DNA of 64,000 nt. It comes from Dryomyza anilis (taxonomy: Eukaryota; Arthropoda; Insecta; Diptera; Dryomyzidae). Positions 1-11,460 of this stretch are shown one piece after another. A program made the translations under genes and the position numbers. The stretch lies in the NCBI GenBank assembly GCA_951804985.1, contig OX638134.1, positions 5,394,001 through 5,458,000 of the forward strand. Reading direction: 5' to 3'. The notes beneath the pieces are model-generated. The model had not been told where the DNA came from and searched no databases. It worked only from the letters and a program-made list of their open reading frames with translations. Positions within the stretch are counted from its first letter, which is position 1. Each line of letters starts with the position of its first letter.

Positions 1-765
1 TGGTAAGTTTTAGTGTGGTGAGTTTTGGTATGGTGAGTTTAAGTGTGGTGAGTTTTAGTGTTGTGAATTTTAGTGCAGTGAAATTTAGTGTGGCGACTTT
101 TGGGTATAGTGAGTTTTAGTGTGGTGAGTTTTAGTGTGATGAGTTTTAATGTGGAGAAATTTTAGTGTGGTGAGTTTTAGTGTGGTGAATTTTAGTGTGG
201 TAAGTTTTAGTGTGGTGAAATTTTAGTGTGGTGGGTTTTAGTGTGGTGAATTTTAGTGTGTTGAATTTTTGTGTGGTGAGTTTAAGTGTGGTGAGTTTTA
301 GTGTGGTGAGTTTAAGTGTGGTGAGTTTAAGTGTGGTGAGTTTTAGTGTGGTGAGTTTTAGTGTGGTGAGCTTTAGTGTGGTGAGTTTTTGTGTGGTGAG
401 TTTTAGTGTGGTGAGTTTTTGTGTGGTGAGTTTTAGTGTATTGAGTTTTGGTGTGGTGAGTTTTAGTGTGGTAAAATTTTAATGTGGTGAGTTTAAGTAT
501 GGTGAATGTTAGTGTGTTGAATTTTTGTGTGGTGAGTTTTAGTGTGGTGAGTTTTAGTGGGGTGAGTTTTAGTGTGGTAAGTTTTAGTGTTGTGAATTTT
601 AGTGCGGTGAATTTTAGTGGGGCGACATTTGAGTGTAGTGAGTTTTAGTGTGGTGAGTTTTAGTGGTGAATTTGAGTGTAGTGAGTTTAAAGTGGTGAAT
701 TTTAATGTGGTGAAATTTTAGTGTAGTGAGTTTTAGTGTGGTGAGTTTTAGTGTGGTGAAATTTT
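1..765. repeat. 15-bp minisatellite, unit GTTTTAGTGTGGTGA
   Basis: The window opens inside this array, so its left end is not seen. About fifty imperfect units follow one another, varying mainly in GAGTTT versus GAATTT and in TGTGG versus TGAGG. Phrases such as GAATTTTAGTG recall the reverse-oriented 19-bp satellite found later (TTGAATTTTTAGTGAAAAA), so the two may be related. The stop-poor reading through it (roughly 228-482) is a valine/serine/phenylalanine repeat and not a gene. Confidence 0.9.
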
Positions 766-1279
766 GTTTTGTTTTGTGCTTTTGCTTTTAATTTTTTTTT
801 TGTATTTGAGTTTTTTGTTTCATGTTCGTAGCTGGTGAAAGGGGCGAGTTATATCGTATTAAAAGTTTAGGTTGTATGGGAGGTGCCACGCCCCTTTGTC
901 CAATCCCACCCATATATAGCCTATCATTCCTTCCAGACCATACCGCATCTGTGGTAAAAATTTCAAGAAAATCGGATCAGCCGTTTAGACGGAGAAGCGG
1001 AACAAACGTGATTGCTTTTGTTTTTGTATTTTTGCTTTTGTTTTGTGCTTTTGCTTTTAATTTTTTTTTTTTTGTATTTGAGTTTTTTGTTTCATGTTCG
1101 TAGCTGGTGAAAGTGCCGAGTTACATCGTATTAAAAGTTTAGGTTGTATGGGAGGTGCCACGCCCCTTTGTCCAATCCCGCCCATATATAGCCTATCATT
1201 CCTTCCAGACCATACCGCATCTGTGGTAAAAATTTCAAGAAAATCGGATCAGCCGTTTAGACGGAGAAGTGGAACAAAC
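766..1279. repeat. Tandem pair of a ~270-bp dispersed repeat
   Basis: Two nearly identical copies lie head to tail, about 766-1007 and 1036-1279, offset by 269-272 bp. The difference comes from the length of an internal T-run. Each contains a TGTTTCATGTTCGTAGC block, a relatively GC-rich block with GCCACGCCCC, and the phrase AAAATCGGATCAGCCGTTT. Phrases of that last type occur in many insect transposon-derived repeats (general impression, not searched). The open reading through each copy is conserved only because the copies are near-identical and has no recognisable domain. The second copy runs into the AT microsatellite. Confidence 0.75.
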
Positions 1280-1337
1280 AAACAAAAGGACAAACCAACA
1301 AACCAACATTCAGCTTTATTATATTAATAGGATAGGA

Positions 1338-2204
1338 TTTTTATATTTTTATATTTTTATATTTTTATATTTTTATATTTTTATATTTTTATATTTTTAT
1401 ATTTTTATATTTTTATATTTTTATATTTTTATATTTTTATATTTTTATATTTTTATATTTTTATATTTTTATATTTTTATATTTTTATATTTTTATATTT
1501 TTATATTTTTATATTTTTATATTTTTATATTTTTATATTTTTATATTTTTATATTTTTATATTTTTATATTTTTATATTTTTATATTTTTATATTTTTAT
1601 ATTTTTATATTTTTATATTTTTATATTTTTATATTTTTATATTTTTATATTTTTATATTTTTATATTTTTATATTTTTATATTTTTATATTTTTATATTT
1701 TTATATTTTTATATTTTTATATTTTTATATTTTTATATTTTTATATTTTTATATTTTTATATTTTTATATTTTTATATTTTTATATTTTTTTTTTTTTTA
1801 TATTTTTATATTTTTATATTTTTATATTTTTATATTTTTATATTTTTATATTTTTATATTTTTATATTTTTATATTTTTATATTTTTATATTTTTATATT
1901 TTTATATTTTTATATTTTTATATTTTTATATTTTTATATTTTTATATTTTTATATTTTTATATTTTTATATTTTTATATTTTTATATTTTTATATTTTTA
2001 TATTTTTATATTTTTATATTTTTATATTTTTATATTTTTATATTTTTATATTTTTATATTTTTATATTTTTATATTTTTATATTTTTATATTTTTATATT
2101 TTTATATTTTTATATTTTTATATTTTTATATTTTTATATTTTTATATTTTTATATTTTTATATTTTTATATTTTTATATTTTTATATTTTTATATTTTTA
2201 TATA
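1338..2204. repeat. (TATATTTT)n microsatellite, about 108 units
   Basis: An 8-bp unit is repeated with almost no divergence over about 867 bp. The only interruption is a T-run near 1787-1799. It is open in the forward frames, giving a repeating FLYFYIFI-type reading, which follows from the unit lacking in-frame stops. Confidence 0.97.
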
Positions 2205-2400
2205 AAAATTTTTCACTAAAAATTCAGTTTTTCACTTGAAATTAAATTTATCACTTGAAATTAAATTTATCACTAAAAATTCAATTTTTTCTTAAATTTT
2301 ATTTTTCGACTAAAAATTTAATTTTTTTTATATTACAAATATTTTTTCTACAAATTCAATTTTTAACTTAAAATTCCATTTTAACAAAATATTAAATTTT
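2205..2400 (+). repeat. Short degenerate run of the 19-bp satellite, CACT orientation
   Basis: Six to nine imperfect units of the TTTTTCACTAAAAATTCAA type directly abut the (TATATTTT)n array. It is the leftmost recognisable appearance of the family that dominates 19.5-60 kb. Confidence 0.7.
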
Positions 2401-4741
2401 TACATATTGTTTTCTAAAATAAAACATGTAATTTTTGTCCCTTATCATATTTCGCCAATTTAGACTGATGCTGCCCGTTTCCATATACCCCACGGCTTTG
2501 ACGATAGACAATTCTAAAATTGTAGAAAAACCGAATTTTATTTTAATTGGCTTTAAACTCGACGCATATTAAAAAATAATTAGATTACAATAAAATTGCA
2601 CAGTAATACACCAAAAAGTATTGTATTTCCGCATTTTATTTTTTACTAGGGAGCAATGAAAGCACTTTTAAAAATTGATGGCCAGAGGCTAGATATACCA
2701 TACACTGAATTTGACAACAAACAGGGCATTTGTTTTAATGGACAGCTCAAATTTCCGCGTTGCCAATTAATAAAACGATTGGCAGTGCGCCGAAACTGAA
2801 ACAAAAAATGCGAAGGGTTGCTTTTTTAATCCTTTTGTTGATTTTTTCAATAATCCTTTGAAATTGCTCTAAAGGCAGCATATGTTCCAATGCATTTATT
2901 TAGGTTTCTTTAAGTTTTTCTTAGCAATTGCTTAGACTTAGACCTAAATTTACACTTTGTAAATAACATAAAAAATAAAACTTTACTTTCTGCTACCATA
3001 CTCTCCCAACTCAAAGGACATTTCTGTGAAATCACTTTGTGAACAGCCGCTTATGTTCATAAAATTATTTGCCAGCAGGTCATAAAAGTCGAGAAAATGT
3101 TTAAAATCCGCACATTAACATTAACTTTGATGGGGGACAAATACGAAATGCTCTGTGTAAAAAATTGCATTTTCTCAATTGCCTGTAAAAGCTACAAATA
3201 GCATTTATAAAAAGTGCGATTTTTTTAAAAGCCGCAATAAAAATGCCGCCGCCAACACCTGTGACCACAATTAAGCGGCACCTATACTTGTGCCTGTCCG
3301 GAAAATTTTTATTTGCCGCCAAAAAAAGTTAAATTGGCAGCGGATAAAGTTTTTGAACAAATAGAAAAATTGCCTCAAAAAAAAAAATAAAAAGTTTTTC
3401 GTATTACAAACAAAACAAAAATATTAAAAGACTGTTGAAATTTGGCAACGTTGCCGGAAATGTGGTCGGCGTCATTTTTAATTTAATTTAAACATTAATT
3501 AGAGACGCACTTGTGTCTGTTGCTGCGCAGTTTATTCAATTATTTTAGATGGCAAGAAAAGCTTTACGTATTGACAAGAAAAGGACCTCGATTAAAACGC
3601 GTAAATATTAATAAAGTGTTGGACCTGCTAAATCAGTTTAAAACACAAAAAGGGTTACATTTAAGTGACAAGGGTTGATGGCTTTAAATGTCTGCAATTT
3701 ATTAAATTGATTGAATTTTCTTGAAGCAGTTTTTAATTTCTCTATTTAACAACATAATTACACTTTTATGGGTAGGAAAAATACGTATTTTTTAAATATC
3801 CAATTAATTACACAACACGAGGAAAAAGTTCCTTTGCACATCCCGTATAATTCGGTATAATTCGGGTACTGATGTTGACCACATACTTAGTTCCATTACG
3901 AGCCTTTCTTAGATTACAAAAAATACAATCCCAAAGACTACTAGTTTTTTAACAAACTTTAAACACAATTTTTCTTTTAATTGTCAAGACTAATTATAAT
4001 ATACCAATAAATACTAATATTAAAATATTTTTTAAAAATATTTCAATCGACCTTGGCTTTGGTAAAAATTGAATATGGGAGTAGAAGTATCGACTGGGCG
4101 TAAGTAGAGTCACGATGATGTCGAAGTAATACAATTTTTTATTAGTAATACTATTATTATTTTAGCAAAATATTTACTATGATATTCAATGTTGAGTTGC
4201 CGATCATGACCCTATGAAAAGGTTTAGGGTCATGATCGGTTACTGATCATTGAATATTTTCCTTGTCGTAACCCGATTACTTGCATAAGAATGGTTATGA
4301 TCTTGTCTACCTAATACGATTTTTAGAATGGTACGACCATATTTAAAAATATTTGATTTTTTAAACTACAGCACACTGAAACATTCAACATTTAATTTCT
4401 ACAAGCAGAGACAAAACATAGTTGTGGTGATCATATTTGAAGGGAATCATAGGATTATTGGGATTTTGGTTGTAGTTAATCATATAATTTGTCTAATTTG
4501 ATCCTCAGTGACAATATTGTGTACCTTAATATGATTCTCAGTGACACTATTATGATTTCCCATAACCATAGCGTGGTTGTCCGTGAAAATAGTAAAGACA
4601 ATCATAGTATAATAAATTATCTTCTTAAATATATAGTGACCTTATTATTGTTAAAATAAAATTGAAAATACCATACTTTGATTGCGATAACCATCTATGA
4701 TTGTAAAGAGCATAGTGGTTGTCGCGATCATGTCGCAACCA
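2400..4741. other. Low-copy AT-rich non-coding stretch
   Basis: No convincing gene is seen. An open reading of 47 codons at 2656-2799 has mixed amino-acid composition but no recognised domain. The stretch holds one perfect hairpin (4200-4239). From about 4380 to 4740 there is a set of loosely similar phrases (CATAACCATAG, ATGATTCTCAGTGACA, CATAGTGGTTGT) that may be the eroded remains of a repeat. Confidence 0.5.
4200..4239. repeat. Perfect 14-bp-arm hairpin
   Basis: CCGATCATGACCCT and its exact complement AGGGTCATGATCGG flank a 12-base loop. The arms are much richer in G+C than the surroundings, so this is unlikely to be a simple AT coincidence. Confidence 0.8.
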
Positions 4742-6158
4742 CACGGAGGGAAATAATATTCTAAAACTCGAGAAAAATTCGGTTAGAAAGAAAAATAGTA
4801 GAATTTGACTAATATCAATAAAATACTACAAAAATTCAAGAATTCAAGAATGGATATCAAGAAAGCAAATTACTTAGTTGTCAAAAAAGTAAACAAACTT
4901 TATTCAACTGGATTTTCAGAAGTTAATTTATTGATTATTAAAAACCAAAAAGAACACGCAAAATTGTTGCTGTATTCATCGCAAAAAGAACACGTGTTCA
5001 TGTATTGTTGTTGTTTTCATCGATATTGCTCTGTCTGTATGCTTTGTTTTGCGAGGTCGGCATTTGTTTGTTAGTCTGCCTGTCTGTCTGTTGAAAGTAA
5101 CTAAGCCAAATTGTTCTAGAGATTCAGACATTAAGTTCTTAGGTATCAAAAAAGTAACTAAGTACAATTTGTCTGGATTGCAAATTTTTTTCTTCTTAGG
5201 TATCAAAAAACGGCATGATATACAATGTTTGCATGTGTGTGTTTTCACGAATAGAACAACAAAGCACAGCCAGACAAGCAAGCGTCTGTGTATGTATGAA
5301 TGTTAAAGATATAAATAGAAAAAACGGTTTTTCCTACGAATATTGGTATGGTTTCAGTTCGTAAACATAACTTTGGGTTCAATTTTGCATAAATACCAAG
5401 TTGTTTTCATTCCATTGTTATCTAAATACACTATACATTGCTTATGGGTAACGTGCGGAAGGTTTATACATAACCAACAGAAGAGGCAACAGAAGAGGAG
5501 AAAGGGTATAAGGTAAGTAAACGGTTTCAGAATAATATAAAGAGATTAAATTAAATAATAATAAAAATAAAATAAAATAAACAATTCAATTACATTAAGT
5601 ATTAAAAGAAGTCATTTACTATACAAAAATATAGGTAGTAAAGTTCTAAATAAACAATAAATTAACTCGTCTATTTTTTTTTATTTTATGTTAGCTTCGA
5701 AATAATTGGTTTTAGTTACTTTCAACATATCGACAGACAGACACACGAACAAACAGATGGGGGCTGACAGACGGACAAAGTAAAACAAAACATAATAGCG
5801 ACAAAGCAAGATCGAAAAAACAACAACTATACGAACACGTGTTCATTAAATTTTGGGACGAAAACCACAACAACATTTTTGATACCTAAGAAATTAATAA
5901 CTGTATTCAAGACTTATTCTACTTAGTTATTTTTTTGATACCCAAGAAATTAATAACTGAATTCAAGACTTATTCTACTTAGTTACTATTTTGATATCCA
6001 AGAAATTAATAACTGAATCCAAGAATAATTCTACTTAGTTACTTTTTTGACAACTAAGAAAATCCATTTCTTGAAATTAAGAATTTTTCGGTTTAGCTGT
6101 ATATCACTCCGTATACTTCTTGATTCCTTCTGGATTTTAGAACTTTTTTCCCTCCGTG
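4742..6158. mobile_element. Foldback/MITE-like element, ends CACGGAGGGAAA
   Basis: The left end reads CACGGAGGGAAA and the right end is its exact complement. A second matching block, TTCTAAAA, lies just inside both ends. The inner arms are also inverted copies: the left arm around 4985-5105 (GAACACGTGTTCATG, GTTGTTGTTTTCATCGAT, TCTGTCTGTTGAAAGTAAC) reappears in reverse around 5705-5845. The right arm carries about three tandem units of ~59 bp (5877-6055, with AAGAAATTAATAACTGAAT). No transposase reading frame is present, so the element would be non-autonomous. The flanks share at most a CA dinucleotide, so the duplication length is uncertain. Confidence 0.72.
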
Positions 6159-6404
6159 CATATTATTTCTCTGCGTATATGGAATTCAATTAGATATTTA
6201 ATATTTGAAATAATCGCTTGGCGAATACATTTTTTATGGTAATTCTTTTTGATACCAAAAGGCATTAATTTTCAAATACATTCTTTGAATATTCAATGTT
6301 CTTATTTATTAAATGTTTCCAAAATCCAACAGATGCAATGGATATAAAATTGTACATTTGGAATACAAAAAAAATTAAGTTTATTATAAAGGAAATAACT
6401 TCCA

Positions 6405-7240
6405 AGTAGAGCGCCGTTAACTCAGTGGTTAGTGCATTGAACGGTCCCACACAGACAAAAAATTCATTAATATGATGAATTTATTTATAAATATTTTGAA
6501 TTTTTTACCGGATTCATCATATTGATACCACGGTTCATTAAATGATATTATATACATATATGAAATTATTCATACGATCGAACATCATAGTGAAATATTT
6601 AATAAAATGAATTTAAATTATATTGATGAATATAATCATAATTTAAATTTTTCTTATAACACTCTCATAATATTTATGAATATAATTTTCAATATGATGA
6701 ATATTGTTGATTTTTTTAATTGTTGATATTGTTGATATATTGATAAACATTTTTTAAAGACTTTTTTAAATAGTTTTGAAAAAATAATTTGAAAAAAAAA
6801 TTGCTTAGTAAAAAATTTAAAAAAAAAATGTTGGAAAAAAAATATGCGAAATAATTTTATTTTCGAAAATAAATCAAAAAAATATTTTCGATAACAATTT
6901 TTTTTTTTTATTAAATTGTTTAAAAAAATTGTTTCAATATAAAAAAAAAAATTTGGTTTGATGAACAGTATTCTTTAATATGATGTACATATAAGCTGTA
7001 TTTTATGTATTTATTCATTGATATGATGAAACGTATTCTTCACATACAATTCATCATATTGAAGAACACTTTTCAACAGAGTAACCAAGCGTACATCATA
7101 TTTATTATCGCATTTATAACATTGATGTCGTTAATCATTAATATTATAAAAATTTATTCAATACAATGATTCATGGGTTGAAGAACGGAATTCATAAATA
7201 TCTTGTACATTTTTTTCTTTGCATGTTCAAATCATGACGG
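6405..7240 (+). mobile_element. tRNA-derived SINE head, interrupted
   Basis: An A-box-like segment at 6414-6440 (CTCAGTGGTTAGTGCATTGA) closely matches the head of the intact SINE at 9329-9639. It is followed by ACGGTCCC and then breaks off. A B-box-like GTTCAAATC appears at 7225-7233, just after an AT-rich inserted block. The simplest reading is one pol III promoter split by a later insertion. The body of the SINE after 7240 is not recognisable. Confidence 0.5.
6451..7220. mobile_element. AT-rich MITE-like insertion
   Basis: The block starts CACACAGACAAAAAATTCAT and ends with an imperfect complement of that sequence (ATTTTTTTCTTTGCATG). Inside are many copies of ATTCATCATATTGA and its complement ATATGATGAAT, distributed as an inverted structure around an A/T-only centre (about 6780-6960). 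There is no reading frame. It sits exactly between A-box and B-box halves of a tRNA-like sequence. Confidence 0.5.
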
Positions 7241-8837
7241 AGATTAACAAATTTGAAATCTTAAAACTAAACATACCAAAGGAAAAATAGTAGCAAAAAA
7301 AAATTGTCGAAACCAACAATGTTGAAAATAAAAATGCCATAAAAAAATATTAATTAATAAAATCTCCTCGTACATTTTCAACTGTACATACATCATACCT
7401 CTGCCTCTACAATTTAACAAAATGTTTTATTTTAACATTAACCTAATTTTATCCTATTCAAAAATATTTATTGTATATGTATATCAAGTTGGGAAATATT
7501 TAGTATTATTTTTAAAAATTATATTATATATATATCAAGGGACTTTTTTTTATATTTATCTCATTTTGAACAGAAATCTAGTTCTTATATCTATTATCAA
7601 AAATATATTTAATTTAAAAAATCAAACATATTCTTCAAAATAACAATGCAGACATAAATTGTATTGTTATTACAAAATTTTATCTAAAAACAAATTTATA
7701 AAAAAACCGTTTAGTTTCACCCTTTTTTACATTGCTTTTGCATACATCCCACAAAATCTATTTCAACCAAAAATTGCAACCAAAAGTTTTCAATTTGAAA
7801 TTTAAAGCGTGCAGAAACGCATTTGCTGCACGCGTCGATAGCATGTAAAAAAGTTTAAAATGTTAAACATCCGAACGTCGTTTTGTCTGAAAACTGTAAC
7901 AAACTCTTTGTGCCCGCCACAATCAGACAACGTTGGCAACACTTCCGGACTTTCGTGCATCATGCATTTGATGAGTAACTGACAGCGCAAAGGATTGTGT
8001 AATTTTTCAACGGGTTTTTTTGTTTATATTATGCTGGGCCACAGTATTACCCAACAACAACAACAATATGCAGGCGTGGCAAATTTCCCACTTGAACAAC
8101 AAAAAATCGAAAGGGTAGCCAGCCAACACATAAATTATTCAACTTTATGTTACACTTTTATTATTTTTAATTTAGAAAATTCAAATATTTTCATCATCAT
8201 CAACTTTAAAACAGCTAAAAGGGTTGGATAGATATGGGAGGGGTTCGGCGTTAGGCTATGGATTAAATTTGTTTTAATATGGCAAAAGCGCATCAACACG
8301 CTTTAGCGAGTGTGATCATCAAAAATGCTATAAATTCATCAAGCTAAATCCTTGGTGTGGGCGCGCGGTCACGTGACTTTTTAAACAAGGATTTGATCTC
8401 TTTGACGTGATAGCATTACGACATAATGGAGGGCAGGGGTTTCGTGAATTTTTATAATTAATACTTGTGGCATGAACTCATTTCATGCATTGCAAATTTT
8501 GAGAATTATAAGTGACCGATTTAGTAATGGAACATGAGGCTTTTTTGTGTTATTCGGAATAACTATATTCTCAAAACAAAAAAAGATATCAAGAAAGGAT
8601 ATTATGAAAATAAATTTTATTCAAAATAAAAATATATTAAAATGAGTAACAACTCATTAGAAAATCCTCAAGAGGTTTTTAACAAACATTTAACCAACTT
8701 CTAATAGTCCCTAAGCATTCTCTTAACCCATTCACGGCAATCGTGTGAATTAATCTTTAAAAAAATTGGCAAAAGCCAGGTGATAATAGATATAGCGAAG
8801 TAGTTTTCAGGATAGATCCAAACTACTCAAAGATAAT
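7240..8837. other. Low-copy non-coding stretch
   Basis: It contains AT-rich DNA to about 7780, then a moderately GC segment (7800-8460) with a small CAA run near 8055 and a GC patch GGGCGCGCGGTCACGTGAC at 8359-8377. Short open readings on both strands look random. No gene, RNA or repeat family is recognised. Confidence 0.5.
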
Positions 8838-8845
8838 CGAAAAGT

Positions 8846-9035
8846 TTTATTATTATTACTTTTTTTTAATATGTACTAAGTTTTCCAGCACTCAGACAGG
8901 CTATATCCATTTTACTGTGGGATCTATTTCCTACGGTTTGTGGTAAATATCACCACGAGCGCCCATGCCGGAATTCGAACCCGAGACCTTTATAACACAA
9001 GTCCAGCGGGCATACCTCTAAACTGCTGAAGCTGC
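8846..9035 (-). mobile_element. tRNA-derived SINE with target-site duplication
   Basis: Read on the minus strand, the element begins with a tRNA-like head containing an A-box-like CAGCAGTTTAGAGGTATGCC and a strong B-box GGTTCGAATTCC (as GGGTTCGAATTCC). A body of about 100 bp follows, ending in a short TAA-rich tail at 8848-8862. The 8-bp sequence CGAAAAGT occurs on both sides, at 8838-8845 and 9036-9043, as expected of a target-site duplication. It has no coding capacity and would depend on a LINE for movement. Confidence 0.8.
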
Positions 9036-9235
9036 CGAAAAGTACGTTCTGTACCTATTATCCTAACCTGTCATTGATATTCAATATTTCTTTGAAAACA
9101 TATTAAAACCTATTTCGCTATTATAGGTTTCCAAAATACATGAACTATGGAATAGTTTTCGTGTTAAAATGTGGGATTTTAGGTGGATAATCATTAAATT
9201 AAACAATGTTATTCGAACGATATTGATAAAACATA

Positions 9236-9315
9236 AGCCTGCCAAAAATTCAGTTATGGGTTGGTATTTTTGTCAGATAAAAAATACCATCCCTTAGTAA
9301 AATTTTTGGCAGGCT
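9236..9315. repeat. 80-bp palindromic hairpin (mini-MITE?)
   Basis: AGCCTGCCAAAAATT at the left end is the complement of AATTTTTGGCAGGCT at the right. A second inner pair (GGGTTGGTATTTTT with AAAAAATACCATCCC) brackets a short loop. It ends two bases before the duplicated target of the neighbouring SINE. It could be a very short MITE or a solo palindrome. Confidence 0.7.
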
Positions 9316-9328
9316 CATCAGAGCAGTT

Positions 9329-9639
9329 GTAGCCGCGGTAGCTCAGTGGTTAGTGCGTTGGACTGCGAGTCGAAAGGTCCCCGGTTCAAGCCTGGACTGG
9401 GGCTAACAACATCTTTTCATAGAAACATTTTTCTATACCGCGCTACCTCTCGTCTGTAAATGGCAAACCTACGAGAGTAAAACATTGCCTATGAAAAGCT
9501 CTCACCCGCCGTTCGGATTCGGCAATAAACTGTAGGTCCCACCACTTTGAGTACAAATATAACACGCACAGCTCAAAATGGTGAGAGAGCTCGGCCGAAG
9601 TTCTGTACAGGACTGTAGCGCCAAAGTATTATTATTATT
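9329..9639 (+). mobile_element. Full-length tRNA-derived SINE with 12-bp target-site duplication
   Basis: The head (from GCCGCGG) has an A box, TAGCTCAGTGGTTAGTGCG, and a B box, GGTTCAAGCC. It folds as an imperfect tRNA with the loop CTGCGAG, which would give anticodon GCG. The acceptor and anticodon stems contain mismatches, so it is a SINE head and not a functional tRNA. The ~240-bp body ends GCGCCAAAGTATTATTATTA. The 12 bp ATCAGAGCAGTT flank it at 9317-9328 and 9640-9651, showing LINE-type target-primed insertion. It is the best preserved mobile element in the window. Confidence 0.9.
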
Positions 9640-9834
9640 ATCAGAGCAGTTTAGAAACATTTTAACATAGATTTTTCAACAGACCAAGGCAGAGTTTGTA
9701 ACTGTGATTAATTTATACGAAATAATTAATTCTATTAATGTAATTAATTGGATATACGAACTATTTAATAGTATAAATCAAAATATTGTATGTGCTAAAA
9801 TATATATATACATATATAGCATATACACCAACCG

Positions 9835-9954
9835 ACAGTTTTACAGCCATTTAACAGTTTTACAGCCACTTAACAGTTTTACTGCCACTTAACAGTTTTA
9901 CAGCCACTTAACAGTTTTACAGCCACTTAACAGTTTTACAGCCACTTAACAGTT
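9835..9954. repeat. Six tandem copies of a 19-bp unit, ACAGTTTTACAGCCACTTA
   Basis: Six full units plus a partial one, with one or two substitutions (CCATTTA in the first unit, ACTGCC in the third). The unit length is the same as that of the AT satellite further on but the sequence is unrelated. No regulatory site is recognised in the unit. Confidence 0.95.
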
Positions 9955-10169
9955 CTAAATTCACTACACAATATTACAGATGCTGTTGTACCAATCTTAT
10001 TTTACATTGGTTCATCGCAATGTGATTCGGTTCGTTTTTTCGTACATCGTGCGTATATCATGACTTTAAAATTCTTCTCCGTTATTTGTATTTAACATTC
10101 GGGTAAAGTTTCATCGTATGAACAAATCTGGCATCAGTCTTCAATAAGTTAACCGACCTTCATTTTTAA

Positions 10170-11460
10170 TAATTTTCTTGAAATGTTCATTAAAATATAT
10201 CTTTAACATATTTTTTAACATATCTTTAATCACAAACATATCTTTAACATAAATTTATCACATCTTTAAATTATCTTTAACATACCTGTAACATATCTTT
10301 AACATATCTTAAAATACTTGTATCAGATCTATAACATATTTTTATTTTACTTAGCATATCTTTTACATATTTTTAAAACATTTTTATAACATCTGTAACC
10401 TATCTGTCACATATTTTTAACATAATATTGACATCATTTTACCAAATGTTAAGTATATCTTTAACATATCTTCCACACATAGTTAACATATGTTTAACTT
10501 ATTTTTAACATATCTTTAACATATCTTTAACTTATCTTTAACATACATTTAACACATCTTTAATTTATCTTTAGAATATTTAAAAAATATGTTTAGCATT
10601 TCTTTAATATATCTTTTTAAAACATTTAAACAAATCTCTAATATATCCACATCATATCTTCGAACCAATGTTCAACATATCTTTAACATATATTTAACAT
10701 AGCTTTTAATATTTTTTTAACATATCGTTATAGCATTCTATACATGTCTTTAACTTATATCTAACGTACTTTTAACTTATTTTAAACATATCTTTAACAT
10801 ATCTTTAACATATCTTTAACATATCTTTAAAATATCTTTTAACTTACTTGTAGCATATATTTGGCATATCGTTAGCTTACCTTTAACACATCTTGTACTT
10901 ACCATTAACATATCTTTAACTTATCTTTGACATATCTTTGACATATCTTTAACTTATCTTTAACAATTCTTTAACATATCTTCAATATATCTTTAGCATA
11001 TCTTTAACACATCTTTACATATCATGTTCATATCTTTAACATGTTTTTACATTTCTTAAACTTATCTTTAAGATATCTTTAACATATATTAATCAAATCT
11101 TGAATTGTCTTCAACATATTTTTTATTTAACACTTTTTTAATATATATTTAACATATTTTTAACAAATATTTAACATATTGTTAACATATAATTAAAATA
11201 TCTTTAACATATCTTCAACATATCTCTAACATATATTTGGCATATATTATACAAATCTTTAATTTGTCTTTAACAGACATTTAACAGATTTTCAACATAT
11301 CATTAGCATATAATTAACATATCCTTAATTTGTCTTTACATTTTTTAACATATTTTTATCACATCTTTAACATATGTTTAACATGTTTTAACTTATTTTT
11401 AGCATATTTTTAAGATATTTTTAACATATATTAAACATATTTTTAAAATATCCTTAAATT
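10170..11460. repeat. Degenerate 11-bp tandem repeat, CATATCTTTAA
   Basis: Roughly 1.3 kb is made of variants of the 11-mer CATATCTTTAA, with frequent substitutions and occasional indels. The clearest perfect run is near 10785-10830. The degree of decay marks it as older than the near-perfect 7- and 8-bp arrays elsewhere in the window. Confidence 0.88.

Noticed and set aside
228..482. 84-codon open reading rich in V, S and F
   Set aside because: 15-bp minisatellite read in frame.
822..1327. Two near-identical open readings sharing about 60 residues
   Set aside because: The similarity exists at DNA level as a tandem duplication of a dispersed repeat and extends beyond the readings; no protein family recognised.
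1269..2219. 316-codon forward open reading
   Set aside because: Product of (TATATTTT)n; its first residues belong to the dispersed 270-bp repeat.
2656..2799. 47-codon open reading with mixed composition
   Set aside because: No domain, no splice partners seen and no evidence of conservation; too short to call a gene or exon.
9331..9405. Functional tRNA gene
   Set aside because: A and B boxes are good, but the stems contain mismatches, a SINE body and TTA tail follow, and a 12-bp target duplication brackets the whole unit.
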